Positions 8,816 through 17,647 are shown, numbered from the stretch's first letter. The stretch: 28,076 bases of DNA from Spirochaetaceae bacterium (GCA_031258615.1 JAIRMP010000196.1:1-28076), one strand, 5' to 3'. Translations and numbers: made by a program. Notes: a model not told the origin generated them from the letters alone.

Positions 8816-8832
8816 CGCAAATAAAAATTTTC

Positions 8833-8860
8833 TTGACTCTTACTCTTTGTGTGTTATAAT
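8833..8860 (+). promoter_or_regulatory. Strong sigma70-type promoter of the acsA-cooC-acsB cluster
   Basis: TTGACT (8833-8838) and a perfect TATAAT (8855-8860) are separated by 16 bases, with an extended -10 TG one base before the hexamer. Transcription should begin near 8867, giving a leader of about 35 bases. A small inverted repeat, AGAAA (8863-8867) and TTTCT (8873-8877), covers the predicted start point and could be an operator or just AT-rich sequence. AAGGAGA at 8889-8895 is the ribosome-binding site of acsA. Confidence 0.8.
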
Positions 8861-8901
8861 TTAGAAAGAATATTTCTTGATATGAAGCAAGGAGAAAGAA
8901 T

Positions 8902-10797
8902 TTGAAAACTCTAGAAAACATGACCACCATTGAACAGATGGAAGAAGTTACCGCTAAGCTCAAGGAGCGGGCGGTCGCAGTCGGCGCGGAAACCTACCAG
9001 GACCGCGTCAAAGCCCAGACGCCGCACTGCAAGTTCGGCGAGGACGGAATTTGCTGCAAAAACTGTTCTATGGGCCCGTGCCGCGTAACGGCCAAAGGAA
9101 AAAGGGGTATCTGTGGGGCGGACGCCGACGCTATAGCGGGTAGAAACTACCTTAGGACGATTGCGGCGGGAACCGCGTCCCACTCGGATCACGCACGTGA
9201 GATTCTTCACGTACTCCATAGCACTAAACGCGATGGAAACTATCAGGTTCGCGATGAAGCGAAGCTGCTGCGGCTTGCAAAAGAATACGGCGTAGAAACC
9301 GAAGGTCGCGACATATACGATGTTGCCCATGAAGTCGCCGAGGTCGGCCTTCTGGAATTCGGCAAACCCTGGGGGTATCAGATTTTCGCCAAGCGCGCGA
9401 TCAAATCCCGCCAGGATTTGTGGGAAAAGGAAGACATATACCCCCGCGCGATAGACCGCGAGATCGCCACTTCCCTCCACATGACGCACATGGGCAACAC
9501 GGCGGATCCGGAGGCGCTGATCCGTCAGGGACTGCGCACCGGACTTTCCAACGGCTGGGGCGGTTCGATGATAGGTACCGAGATCACGGACATCCTGTTC
9601 GGTACGCCCATAGTCCGCAAGTCCGAAGGCGACCTTGGCACACTGGAAAATGACATGGTAAACATAGTCGTCCACGGCCACGACCCGGCTTTCTCGGAAA
9701 TGGTCGTTACCGCCTGCGACCTAAAAGAGCTACAGGATCACGCGAAAAGTGTGGGCGCAAAGGGTATCAACGTGGTCGGCCTCTGCTGTACGGCAAACGA
9801 GGTGGCGATGAGGCACGGCGTCCGCATGGTGGGCAACTTCCTCCAGCAGGAAAACGTGCTTCTCACCGGCGTTGTCGAGATGATGTGCGTGGACGTTCAG
9901 TGCATATTCCCCGCGCTCTCTTCTCTGGCGGCCTGCTTCCATACTCAGTTTGTTACCAGCTCGCCCATAGCGCGTATTCCCGGTTCGATATATGTCGAAT
10001 TCAAGACGGACAGCGCGATGGATCAGGCGAAACAACTGATAAAAAACGCGATAGACAACTTCAAAAACCGCGATCAGGGGAAGGTCTATATCCCGACAAA
10101 CAAGCAGCCCGCCGTGGTCGGCTATCCCTGTGAGCAGATAATCAGCCACCTGGACGGCATCACCAACAGCCATGTTGACGAGCTTGGCAGCTACCGTCCC
10201 GCGGTTGACGCGATAAAGGCCGGCGTTCTGCGCGGCGCGGTCGGCATAGTCGGCTGTAACAATCCCCGCGTCCGCCCGGACTATTCCCACTTCGAGATTA
10301 TGAAGGAACTCCTCAAAAACGACATCTTGATAGTGGCGACAGGCTGCGCGGCCCAGCTTGCGACAAAAGTCGGCCTCTTGAACTTTGAAGCAAAATGGGC
10401 CTGCGGAGACGGGTTGCGCCGTGTTTGCGACCTACTGAACATTCCGCCCATACTGCACATGGGCGCCTGCGTTGACATCAGCCGCATCCTGCTGTTGGTG
10501 AACGGCATAGCCCGCGACTGGGGCGTTGACACTACCGCTCTTCCTATAGTCGGCGTGGCGCCTGAGTGGATGTCCGAAAAGGCCGTCTCTATAGCCAACT
10601 ATGTCGTCTCAAGCGGCATAGACGTGTACCTCGGCATAGAGCCTCAGGTCAAGGGCGCTCCAAAGGTATGGGATCTTATCACGGAAGGCACACGCAAAAT
10701 CGTGGGCGCGGGCTACATCGTCAATACGGACCCTGAAGGGCTGACCAAGTCGATAATCGACGGCATTGAGGCGAAACGCGCCGCGTTGGGCATATAG
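8902..10797 (+). CDS. acsA: Ni-Fe-S carbon monoxide dehydrogenase, catalytic subunit
   Basis: Interconverts CO and CO2; with acetyl-CoA synthase it supplies CO for acetyl-CoA in the Wood-Ljungdahl pathway. The 631-residue protein has every ligand expected from the Carboxydothermus CooS family: Cys43 and Cys51 for the D-cluster, Cys52, Cys55, Cys60 and Cys71 for the B-cluster, and for the Ni-Fe-S C-cluster a HGH motif (258-260) plus Cys296 region, Cys334, Cys452, Cys482 and Cys523. The start is TTG (8902), with AAGGAGA 6 bases upstream; an ATG at 8920 lacks a well-placed site. cooC follows after 18 bases and acsB after that, so I name it acsA, although by sequence family cooS is equally proper. 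Cytoplasmic, oxygen-sensitive. Confidence 0.96.
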   Translation: MKTLENMTTIEQMEEVTAKLKERAVAVGAETYQDRVKAQTPHCKFGEDGICCKNCSMGPCRVTAKGKRGICGADADAIAGRNYLRTIAAGTASHSDHAREILHVLHSTKRDGNYQVRDEAKLLRLAKEYGVETEGRDIYDVAHEVAEVGLLEFGKPWGYQIFAKRAIKSRQDLWEKEDIYPRAIDREIATSLHMTHMGNTADPEALIRQGLRTGLSNGWGGSMIGTEITDILFGTPIVRKSEGDLGTLENDMVNIVVHGHDPAFSEMVVTACDLKELQDHAKSVGAKGINVVGLCCTANEVAMRHGVRMVGNFLQQENVLLTGVVEMMCVDVQCIFPALSSLAACFHTQFVTSSPIARIPGSIYVEFKTDSAMDQAKQLIKNAIDNFKNRDQGKVYIPTNKQPAVVGYPCEQIISHLDGITNSHVDELGSYRPAVDAIKAGVLRGAVGIVGCNNPRVRPDYSHFEIMKELLKNDILIVATGCAAQLATKVGLLNFEAKWACGDGLRRVCDLLNIPPILHMGACVDISRILLLVNGIARDWGVDTTALPIVGVAPEWMSEKAVSIANYVVSSGIDVYLGIEPQVKGAPKVWDLITEGTRKIVGAGYIVNTDPEGLTKSIIDGIEAKRAALGI

Positions 10798-10815
10798 GAT
10801 TAGGGGTAGCCAAGA

Positions 10816-11589
10816 ATGAAGATTGCGATTACCGGCAAGGGCGGGGTAGGAAAGACGACTTTTGCGGCGGTTTTGGCGCGCCTCTATGCGTCAGAGGGCC
10901 GCAGAGTCCTTGCTGTCGACGTTGATCCGGACGCTAACCTTGGGCTAGCGCTCGGATTCAGCGCCGACGAGGTAAACGCAATCACCCCAATATCCAAGAT
11001 GAAGGAGCTTATAGCCGAGCGTACCGGTTCCGACGGAGACGGTCTGGGTAAATTCTTCAAGATTAACCCGAAAGTCGATGATATACCGGACACCTACGCA
11101 AAGGAAAAGAACGGCATAAAGTTCCTGATTATGGGAACGGTTGAATTAGGCGGCGGCGGCTGCGTCTGCCCGGAACACGTTGTTATCAAGCGGCTCATAT
11201 CCCACATGGTGATCCAGCGCGACGAGGTCGTGATCATGGACATGGAGGCGGGTATAGAGCATCTGGGGCGTGGAACGGCGGGCATGGTCGACCGCTTCAT
11301 CGTTGTGATAGAGCCGGGGGCGCGGAGCGTGCAGACCTACGGACTGGTGAAGAAACTCGCGCTTGACCTTGGGGTCAAGAAGGTGAGTGTAGTCGCCAAC
11401 AAGGTGCGCGGGGCGGAAGACGCGGAATTCGTTAAAAAAACCATCCCGCAGGACGCGCTTTTGGGCTGCATATCATACAACGATGAGATAATCAGCGCCG
11501 ACCGGCAGGGAGTATCGCCTTTTGATACTAGTGAAAAGGCAAGGCTCGAAATCAAGCGGATTAAGGATTCCCTTGATGAGGGCATTTAA
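10816..11589 (+). CDS. cooC: CooC-type nickel-insertion ATPase for CO dehydrogenase / ACS
   Basis: A 257-residue MinD/SIMIBI-class P-loop ATPase that matures the nickel centre of CO dehydrogenase. The deviant Walker A GKGGVGKT sits at residues 7-14, the switch region DVDPDANLG at 35-43, and the conserved CxC (Cys116, Cys118 in GGGGCVCPEH), which binds Ni or Zn at the dimer interface, is intact. DMEAGIEHLGRG is the Walker B / switch II region typical of CooC and AcsF. Start ATG with AGGGG 9 bases upstream. Because it lies between acsA and acsB it could serve either enzyme; AcsF, the ACS-specific form, is very similar and cannot be excluded. Confidence 0.94.
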   Translation: MKIAITGKGGVGKTTFAAVLARLYASEGRRVLAVDVDPDANLGLALGFSADEVNAITPISKMKELIAERTGSDGDGLGKFFKINPKVDDIPDTYAKEKNGIKFLIMGTVELGGGGCVCPEHVVIKRLISHMVIQRDEVVIMDMEAGIEHLGRGTAGMVDRFIVVIEPGARSVQTYGLVKKLALDLGVKKVSVVANKVRGAEDAEFVKKTIPQDALLGCISYNDEIISADRQGVSPFDTSEKARLEIKRIKDSLDEGI

Positions 11590-11599
11590 CTACAGAAAG

Positions 11600-11619
11600 C
11601 CAAAAATTGAAATTTTTGG
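11600..11619 (+). repeat. Perfect hairpin between cooC and acsB
   Basis: CCAAAAATT (11600-11608) and AATTTTTGG (11611-11619) form a 9-bp perfect inverted repeat with a 2-base centre, in the 60-base gap before acsB. It is AT-rich and lacks a following T-run, so it is not a classical terminator. It could be an operator, an RNA-processing or stabilising stem that sets acsB level, or part of an internal promoter. GGAG at 11639-11642 is the acsB ribosome-binding site, 20 bases beyond. Confidence 0.55.
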
Positions 11620-11649
11620 TATAACTTTTATGAAAAATGGAGTAAATAT

Positions 11650-13821
11650 ATGAAGTTATTATTCAACAGGGTTTTCGACGGCGTTGACGAAATGTTGGCT
11701 ATTGCCGAAAAATCGCTCAAAGAGACGGTCGCGGCTTTAGGGAACGACGCGCCGATAAACATCCCAAATACGGCATTCTTTCTCGCAAACCACATGGCGT
11801 ATTTGGGCGAGAAAATTCAAAACATAGGCGAGCTTGCGGCGGCATTTCCCAAAATAAAAAGCGAATGGATGCCGCATAACCAGCGTCTCGCCGATGTGTT
11901 CAAAAGTGGTTTCGGGACCGTGCTGGCCGCCGAAGTTATAGAGGCCTGCCGATATGCGTCAGCAAAGGGCGAGGACCCGTACACCGTGAACGGCGAGCGG
12001 CAGTACTGGGGGCACATGAGTGATGCCGAAGTACGTGAACTCGGCGTCCCGCTCGTTACAGGCGATATTCCCGGCTTCGTTGTAATCATAGGCCCGGCGC
12101 CCTCGGATGAAGAGGCCGAAGAGCTTATCAAAGGGTATCAGAGCCGCTCAATCTTCGTGTTCCTAATCGGCGGCATCATAGAACAGGCGCGGCGCAGGAA
12201 CATAACGATGACTTTTTCCGTGCGCGTAGTACCGGTTGGACCGGACATCTGGCAGGTTGCACACATCATTTCTCTGGTAAACCGCGCCGCGATGATTTTC
12301 GGCGCAGTACAGCCCCAGGACCGCGACGGGTTTGACGATTATACGTTCAAGCGTATCAACGCCTTTGTAAACGCCTTTGCTCCGGTGGCGGACATCGTTG
12401 TCGGCTGCGGCGGCGGCGCAATCGCGATGGGGTTCCCCGTCATAACCAACGACACCAAGGATATGTGGGCCGTTCCCAAGAGCCTCATAATCCAGACCGA
12501 CACAAAGGACTTTATCGAAACCTCGCTTGAGGCCCGCGACATCAAACTCAAGATCACCAAGATCGACATTCCGGTCAACTATTCCAACTCGTTTGAAGGG
12601 GAAATCATACGGAGAAACGATATGCTTGTCGATATTGACGGCTCCCGTATGCCCTGTTTCGAGTGGGTTAAAATGCTTGACGCTAACGATGTAGAGGACC
12701 ACAAGGTCGAACTCTTTGGCCCGGACATAGACTGCAACCCTCCCGACAAGAAGATGGCGCTTTCATACATCGTTGAAGTTGCCGGCAAGAAGATGCAGTC
12801 CGACTTTGAACCGGTCTTTGAACGCAAGATACACGCCTTTATCAATGCGGCGGAAGGTATCATGCATACGGGGCAGCGCGACCTTATTCGTATCCGCGTG
12901 AGTAACGCGGCGTTTGAAAAGGGTTTCCGCGCAAAGCACTTCGGCGAAATCCTGTACGCAAAGATAAAGAGCGAGTACGAGGCTGTCGTTGACAAGTGCC
13001 AGGTGAAGGTTTACACAGGTTTGCCCGGTACGCCTGAGTACGCCAAACTGGAAAGCTTAAAGAAAGATGTAAACGTGGTTTACGAGAAGCGGGACGAGCG
13101 CCTTAAATCGCTTACCGATGAGAGTGTCGAGGTGTTCTACAACTGCATCCTCTGTCAGTCATTCTCGCCGTCTCACGTCTGCATCGTTACCCCGGAACGG
13201 CTTGGTCTGTGCGGCGCGGTTTCGTGGCTGGACGCCAAGGCGACAAACGAGCTTGACCCGAACGGCCCCTGCCAGCAGGTTACCAAAGAACGTGTCGTTG
13301 ACGAAAACCTCGGCATCTGGGAAGACGTAAACGAGGTCGTAAAACGCGACTCGCACGGCGCCCTTGAACAGGTTACGCTGTACTCGATTCTGAACGACCC
13401 GATGACTTCCTGCGGTTGCTTTGAATGTATCTGCGGCATAGAGCCGGTTTCCATGGGTGTTGTCATCGTAAACCGCGAACACATAGGCACGACGCCGGTC
13501 GGTATGTCCTTCTCCGAGCTTGCGGCCTCCACGGGCGGCGGCGTTCAAACGCCCGGCTTCATGGGACACGGCAAACAGTTCATCTCGTCCAAAAAGTTTA
13601 TGCGGGCGGAAGGCGGTCCGGCGCGTATCGTCTGGATGCCCAAGGCCCTGAAGGACTTTGTACGTACAAGGCTTGACGCTACCGCGAAAGAACTTTACGG
13701 CATAGACGGCTACACGGACAGAATCGCTGACGAAACTGTTACAGAAGCTGACCCCGAAGCTTTGATGGCCTTTCTTACCGAAAAGGATCATCCGGTTCTG
13801 AAACTTGAGCCGTTGATGTAA
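11650..13821 (+). CDS. acsB: Acetyl-CoA synthase (CODH/ACS complex)
   Basis: Condenses CO, a methyl group from the corrinoid protein and CoA into acetyl-CoA. The 723-residue protein matches the bacterial three-domain form (about 729 residues). The A-cluster ligands are all present: Cys499, Cys502, Cys511 and Cys521 for the 4Fe-4S cubane and bridge, and the Cys588-Gly-Cys590 pair that holds the distal nickel; each is exactly 7 lower than in the Moorella enzyme. The N-terminal CODH-interacting domain is retained, unlike the shorter archaeal beta subunit. ATG with GGAG 7 bases upstream. Last gene of the cluster, followed by a strong terminator. acsC, acsD and acsE are absent here and must lie elsewhere if the pathway is complete. 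Confidence 0.97.
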   Translation: MKLLFNRVFDGVDEMLAIAEKSLKETVAALGNDAPINIPNTAFFLANHMAYLGEKIQNIGELAAAFPKIKSEWMPHNQRLADVFKSGFGTVLAAEVIEACRYASAKGEDPYTVNGERQYWGHMSDAEVRELGVPLVTGDIPGFVVIIGPAPSDEEAEELIKGYQSRSIFVFLIGGIIEQARRRNITMTFSVRVVPVGPDIWQVAHIISLVNRAAMIFGAVQPQDRDGFDDYTFKRINAFVNAFAPVADIVVGCGGGAIAMGFPVITNDTKDMWAVPKSLIIQTDTKDFIETSLEARDIKLKITKIDIPVNYSNSFEGEIIRRNDMLVDIDGSRMPCFEWVKMLDANDVEDHKVELFGPDIDCNPPDKKMALSYIVEVAGKKMQSDFEPVFERKIHAFINAAEGIMHTGQRDLIRIRVSNAAFEKGFRAKHFGEILYAKIKSEYEAVVDKCQVKVYTGLPGTPEYAKLESLKKDVNVVYEKRDERLKSLTDESVEVFYNCILCQSFSPSHVCIVTPERLGLCGAVSWLDAKATNELDPNGPCQQVTKERVVDENLGIWEDVNEVVKRDSHGALEQVTLYSILNDPMTSCGCFECICGIEPVSMGVVIVNREHIGTTPVGMSFSELAASTGGGVQTPGFMGHGKQFISSKKFMRAEGGPARIVWMPKALKDFVRTRLDATAKELYGIDGYTDRIADETVTEADPEALMAFLTEKDHPVLKLEPLM

Positions 13822-13871
13822 GGGCATCCCGGTTCCAAAAGGCCGATAAAAAAACTGCCGAAAGGCAGCCG

Positions 13872-13909
13872 AAACGCCCGCAGGCGCTCCCGCCTGCGGG
13901 CGTTTTTTT
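13872..13909 (+). terminator. Intrinsic terminator of the acsA-cooC-acsB cluster
   Basis: A 14-bp perfect stem, 13873-13886 paired with 13891-13904 (arm AACGCCCGCAGGCG), with loop CTCC and a run of seven T at 13903-13909. It is 50 bases beyond the acsB stop and just before the convergent stop codon at 13922. On the minus strand the stem is followed by only three T, so it acts mainly on plus-strand transcripts. Confidence 0.95.
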
Positions 13910-13921
13910 GGCGCCGTCCTG

Positions 13922-14884
13922 TCAGTGTCTGTGGTGGGGCTGGCGGCGGGCGGAGGCTGGGCTGCTTTCGGTAAGTTCCCTGCCGTTTACAATGGACTTT
14001 GCTTCGGCGCAGACGGACCTCACCACCTCCCGCGTTACCGTGTTGGACGCAAACCGGACCTCATCGCACCTCTTGAAAAAAGCGCTCAGGACGGACAGTA
14101 ACTGTACCGTTCCCGCGCCGGCGGACGTGCCCGCCGCGCCTGGTTTCGGAAGCTCGAAATACAGGAATTCTTCGGCGGAAACCGCGTAGCAGGGCCGTTT
14201 CCAGAAACGGCTGAGGAAAACGCGAAGATCGCCGGACAGTGCCGAAAGTGTATCCTTTTCCGTGATCTGGCCCAGGGCGAGCCGTTTTTCCAGCCTGAAC
14301 AGACGGGTGTTTATCCAATGTAACAGCAGAAATGTACGCAGCGCGCCGCGGACGCCGGCAAACAGCGCGCTGCCCTTTACCCATAGCAGCACAATGGCAG
14401 ATATTACAAGAACCAATAGGACTGAAAACGCTGTGATTATCCAGAAGGTTCCCGGAGCTGACAGGAGGCCCGCGCTTGGAGAAAGCGTCATTGAGCCTTT
14501 TTCCGAATCGAGTATCGATGCGATGCTTACCCGCAAACCCTTCAGTTCCGTGCCGCCGGACAACTGTATGGCCGGCAGCGGCACAACGCCCGTCCTGAAA
14601 GCCTGAAATTCAATGATGACCCGCCTGCCCCGCCTGTCAAGATCAACTTTGTGGATCACTATATCGTCCGTCCTGGGAAGTCCGTCAGGAAAGACAAGCT
14701 CGCCGTCCGGGAGCGTGGCAAAAATGTCCAGCGGGTAGACGAGGCTGCCCCTGTCCCCCACGTACAGTACGTGCGGCGTCTGGTACAGGCCGTCCGGCAC
14801 GGACTGCGCATAGGCAAGCCTATGCCGCGCCGCCGCACAGAGGAACACGAAAAAAATAAACAGAAAAAAGCAGCGCGCCTTCAT
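13922..14884 (-). CDS. Exported membrane-anchored protein with BatD-like architecture
   Basis: A 320-residue protein. The signal peptide covers about residues 1-26 (MKARCFFLFIFFVFLCAAA). A beta-rich extracytoplasmic part of about 130 residues follows, then one strong transmembrane helix (FWIITAFSVLLVLVISAIVL, about 144-163) and a cytoplasmic helical tail of about 150 residues. That order resembles BatD-type proteins, but I see no definite family motif, so the function is unknown. The open frame continues upstream into argB sequence; the ATG at 14884 is chosen because it gives a clean signal peptide and lies 14 bases after the argB stop. No clear Shine-Dalgarno, so translation may be coupled to argB. 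Confidence 0.75.
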   Translation of the reverse strand: MKARCFFLFIFFVFLCAAARHRLAYAQSVPDGLYQTPHVLYVGDRGSLVYPLDIFATLPDGELVFPDGLPRTDDIVIHKVDLDRRGRRVIIEFQAFRTGVVPLPAIQLSGGTELKGLRVSIASILDSEKGSMTLSPSAGLLSAPGTFWIITAFSVLLVLVISAIVLLWVKGSALFAGVRGALRTFLLLHWINTRLFRLEKRLALGQITEKDTLSALSGDLRVFLSRFWKRPCYAVSAEEFLYFELPKPGAAGTSAGAGTVQLLSVLSAFFKRCDEVRFASNTVTREVVRSVCAEAKSIVNGRELTESSPASARRQPHHRH

Positions 14885-14898
14885 ACGCAACTGAACGA

Positions 14899-15759
14899 TC
14901 AAACCGTTATCAGGGTGCCTATCCCTTCGTCCGTAAAAAGCTCGGTCAAAAGTGAGTGCGGGATGCGCCCGTCTATGATGTGCGCCTTTTTGACGCCGCC
15001 GTCCAACGCTAGGGCGCAACATTCGGACTTGGGGATCATGCCCTTGTTCAGTATTCCCGCGTTGCGCAGTTCGCCCAGTTCCCGCCTGCTCACCGTACTG
15101 ATCAGGCTGTCCGGTTCCAGCACGTTTCGCAGGATGCCCCGCACGTCCGTTACCAGCACCAGTTTTTCGGCGGCAAGAGCGGCGGCAATAACTGCGGCGG
15201 CGGTATCCGCGTTCACGTTGAGGGATTTGCCTGAGTCCTCTCCTACCCCCATCGCTATCGGGGAGATGACCGGTATCGCCCCGCCATCCAGCGTCCTTTC
15301 CAGGAAGCCGCTGTTTACCCGCTGAATGTCGCCGACCACCCCCAAATCGGCCGTCTTGACGCGGACAGCTTCGAGGAGTCCGCCGTCCAGCCCGCAAAGC
15401 CCGACAGCCTGCGCGCCGGCGCCCTGAATCAGCGCGCAAATGTCCTTACTAACCTTGCCGCAAAGCACCATCTGCACGATGTCCATCGTCTCCTCGTCCG
15501 TGTAACGCAGCCCGTCCACGAAACGAATCTCCTTGCCCACAGCTTTCAGCATCGCGTCGATCTCCGGCCCGCCGCCATGCACCAGCACGACCCGTACCCC
15601 GACCGCCGCGGTAAACACAATGTCGTCTATCACGGCCTTCTTCAGTTCGGCGTTTATCATCGCGCTGCCGCCGTACTTTACCACAATCGTTTTGCCGCGC
15701 AGCGCCCGTATATGCGGCAACGCGCGTATCAACTCAGATGAATCAGTTTTGTTTTGCAT
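14899..15759 (-). CDS. argB: Acetylglutamate kinase
   Basis: Phosphorylates N-acetylglutamate, the second step of arginine/ornithine synthesis. The 286-residue amino-acid-kinase fold shows VVKYGGSAM (26-34; Lys28 binds the phosphates), the VHGGGPEID glycine loop (60-68), the substrate-binding RYTDEETMDIVQMVL (85-99), NVNADTAA (181-188) and the ATP-site VTDVRGIL (203-210). Length is normal. No other arginine gene is in the window, so argB stands alone with the BatD-like gene. ATG at 15759. A TATAAT hexamer on the minus strand at 15770-15765 would place the transcript start almost on the ATG, but there is no matching -35 and an AGAGG lies about 15 bases upstream, so the start signals are unclear. 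Confidence 0.96.
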   Translation of the reverse strand: MQNKTDSSELIRALPHIRALRGKTIVVKYGGSAMINAELKKAVIDDIVFTAAVGVRVVLVHGGGPEIDAMLKAVGKEIRFVDGLRYTDEETMDIVQMVLCGKVSKDICALIQGAGAQAVGLCGLDGGLLEAVRVKTADLGVVGDIQRVNSGFLERTLDGGAIPVISPIAMGVGEDSGKSLNVNADTAAAVIAAALAAEKLVLVTDVRGILRNVLEPDSLISTVSRRELGELRNAGILNKGMIPKSECCALALDGGVKKAHIIDGRIPHSLLTELFTDEGIGTLITV

Positions 15760-15867
15760 GAGTAATTATATCCGCCTCTCGCTTCCCGCGCCAGTCCGCG
15801 CAGGAGCAATGGATTGGCGCTTGAAAAATTGGCCGGTTTGAATGATCATATAGGTAAGGAGAAATAG

Positions 15868-16455
15868 ATGGGCAGGATAAAAAGCGCTTTGGAACTAGCC
15901 CTTGAACGGACGGAGGATGTCCGGGGCGACAAGGGCAGTTTGGAACAGTACGAGGCCAGGCGGCAGGGCAGCAAGCTGGCAAACGAATTCCTTGAGGGCG
16001 GCGCGTCAAGCGCCATGCTGGAGACGGCGCTCAAGAAAGCGTCCGGCGCGGTTAAGTCGGCGCTGGCGGAGGGGATGAGGGAAGTGTTTGCGGCCCGTAT
16101 TTCACTGCCGGCGGATGAGAAGGCGCTAAAACGGCTGGACACACTGGGACGGGGGCTGCAGGCGATCATACTGGACCCGCGCTTCCCCGCGCTGTGGAAG
16201 CAGTTCGAGGCGGCGGCGGCGCGCTACCTTGACGATACGGCGCAGTACGAAGACGCGATAATGCGGCAGTACGCGCCCCAGCTTAGGCAGAAGGAGGCTG
16301 AGCTCTCCCGGCGTCTGGGACAGGAGGTGCGGATAGACCCGTTCCAGGACCCCGAATTCGTTGCGTTCTACAGGAAGAATATGGACACTCTGAAATCGAA
16401 CTACGAGGCGATCGTCCAGGATACGCGCAGGCAGGTTGCGGACTTTTCGTCCTAG
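15868..16455 (+). CDS. Conserved-looking helical protein of unknown function
   Basis: A 195-residue soluble protein, rich in Ala, Leu, Glu, Arg and Lys and predicted almost wholly alpha-helical, with no signal peptide, membrane segment or cysteine. It opens MGRIKSALELALERTE, an N-terminus I associate with uncharacterised treponemal proteins, but I cannot name a family with confidence. AAGGAG (15856-15861) sits 6 bases before the ATG, a strong site. The stop codon directly abuts the ATG of the glycosyltransferase, so the two are co-translated. Divergent from argB across a 108-base gap. Function unknown. Confidence 0.8.
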   Translation: MGRIKSALELALERTEDVRGDKGSLEQYEARRQGSKLANEFLEGGASSAMLETALKKASGAVKSALAEGMREVFAARISLPADEKALKRLDTLGRGLQAIILDPRFPALWKQFEAAAARYLDDTAQYEDAIMRQYAPQLRQKEAELSRRLGQEVRIDPFQDPEFVAFYRKNMDTLKSNYEAIVQDTRRQVADFSS

Positions 16456-17553
16456 ATGAGAGTCGCCATCGTTCACTACTGGCTCACCTCGATGCGGGGC
16501 GGCGAGAAGGTGCTGGAAAGCCTGCTGGAAATGTTTCCGGAGGCTGACATTTACACCCACGTTTACAGTAAAAAAAACGTTTCCGCGCTGATCAACCGGC
16601 ACAAGGTGTACACATCCTCCATCAACCGGCTGCCGTTCGCGTCAAGGCTGTACAGGATGTATATGCCGCTGATGCCCCGCGCGCTGCTGGAATTCGATCT
16701 GCGGGACTACGAACTTGTTATATCGAGCGAGGCCGGGCCCGCGAAGGGCGTTGTGGCAAGCCCGGACGCCTTTCATGCCTGCTACTGCCACAGCCCTATG
16801 CGCTACCTGTGGGACCTGTACCACGAATACTATGACGGCGCGTCATTCATTTTCCGGCTTTTCATGCGGCTGCTCGTTCCGTCCCTGCGGGTGTGGGATG
16901 TAACGTCCGCAAACCTTGTTGACCGCTTTATCGCCAATTCGACGTATACGGCGAAGCGGATAAAGCGTTACTACAACAGGGACGCGGACATCGTGTTCGC
17001 CCCCGCGGATGTTGAGAAGTACCTGGAAATTGAGCGTGATGTGAAGGATTACTACCTCATTTTTGGGCAGATAGCGGAGAACAAGCGGGTTGACATCGCC
17101 GTGGACGCCTGCCTCTCGCTAGGCAGAAGGCTGATAGTAGCGGGCGGCGGCGGCACAGTCAGGCTGCGGAGGCGGGTGGCGGGCAGGGCCGGCATAACGT
17201 TTGCGGGCAGGGTTTCGGACGGGGAGGCGGCCCGGCTTCTGTCCGAGGCGAGGGCGCTGCTCTTTCCCGGCATAGAGGATATGGGGCTCGTGCCGATCGA
17301 GGCGGCGGCGGCTGGCTGTCCCGTGATAGCATACAGGAAAGGCGGCGTACTGGACACCGTAAAAGAAAATGTTACCGGCATATTCTTTGATGAGCAGACA
17401 GCCGCGTCTCTGTCCGCCGCGATTCAACACTTTGAAACGGTAGAAGCGGACTTCTCAAACCGCGAAGCGTTCACCGGGCATGTGACGCGGTTTTCAAAGG
17501 CCGCGTTCAAGGAGGGCGTTTGGAATGTCCTGGCGGAACGGAGACGGGTATAA
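16456..17553 (+). CDS. GT4-family glycosyltransferase
   Basis: A 365-residue GT-B fold enzyme that transfers a sugar from a nucleotide-sugar donor to a glycan acceptor, probably for cell-surface polysaccharide. The N-terminal Rossmann domain starts at once (MRVAIVHYWLTSMRGGEKVLE, acceptor side). CYCHSPMRYLWDLYHEYY (109-126) is a strong family motif. The donor domain has LIFGQIAENKRVDIAVDA and the retaining GT4 signature E274-x7-E282 within PGIEDMGLVPIEAAAAG. The specific sugar and acceptor cannot be told. ATG follows the TAG of the previous gene with no gap and no own strong ribosome site. A second GT4 gene follows after 94 bases. Confidence 0.92.
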   Translation: MRVAIVHYWLTSMRGGEKVLESLLEMFPEADIYTHVYSKKNVSALINRHKVYTSSINRLPFASRLYRMYMPLMPRALLEFDLRDYELVISSEAGPAKGVVASPDAFHACYCHSPMRYLWDLYHEYYDGASFIFRLFMRLLVPSLRVWDVTSANLVDRFIANSTYTAKRIKRYYNRDADIVFAPADVEKYLEIERDVKDYYLIFGQIAENKRVDIAVDACLSLGRRLIVAGGGGTVRLRRRVAGRAGITFAGRVSDGEAARLLSEARALLFPGIEDMGLVPIEAAAAGCPVIAYRKGGVLDTVKENVTGIFFDEQTAASLSAAIQHFETVEADFSNREAFTGHVTRFSKAAFKEGVWNVLAERRRV

Positions 17554-17647
17554 ATTAAAAGCATCCGTCACTTATATTTGTTAAAGGCTTTAGGCTACAA
17601 TGAAGGGTGTAACTTAAACGCTGGTTCTATCGGAGAGGTTTTTATAC

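Noticed and set aside
7723..8859. 378-codon plus-strand open frame
   Set aside because: Antisense to secA over most of its length, with His/Arg/Pro-rich composition typical of a shadow frame.
8882..8905. Seven-codon ORF (MKQGERI) whose TGA overlaps the acsA TTG
   Set aside because: No Shine-Dalgarno of its own; it mostly spells the acsA ribosome-binding site, so translation is unproven and probably coincidental.
14885..15439. Long N-terminal extension of the minus-strand frame 13922-15439
   Set aside because: It is an out-of-frame reading of argB, Arg/Gly-rich and without family sense; the ATG at 14884 gives a proper signal peptide.
15760..15770. Leaderless argB promoter (TATAAT six bases before the ATG)
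   Set aside because: No recognisable -35 at 16-18 bases and the region is short; the single hexamer is not enough.
17573..17601. Promoter before the second glycosyltransferase (TACAAT)
   Set aside because: The matching -35 region is TATATT-like with very few consensus matches; kept only as a remark.
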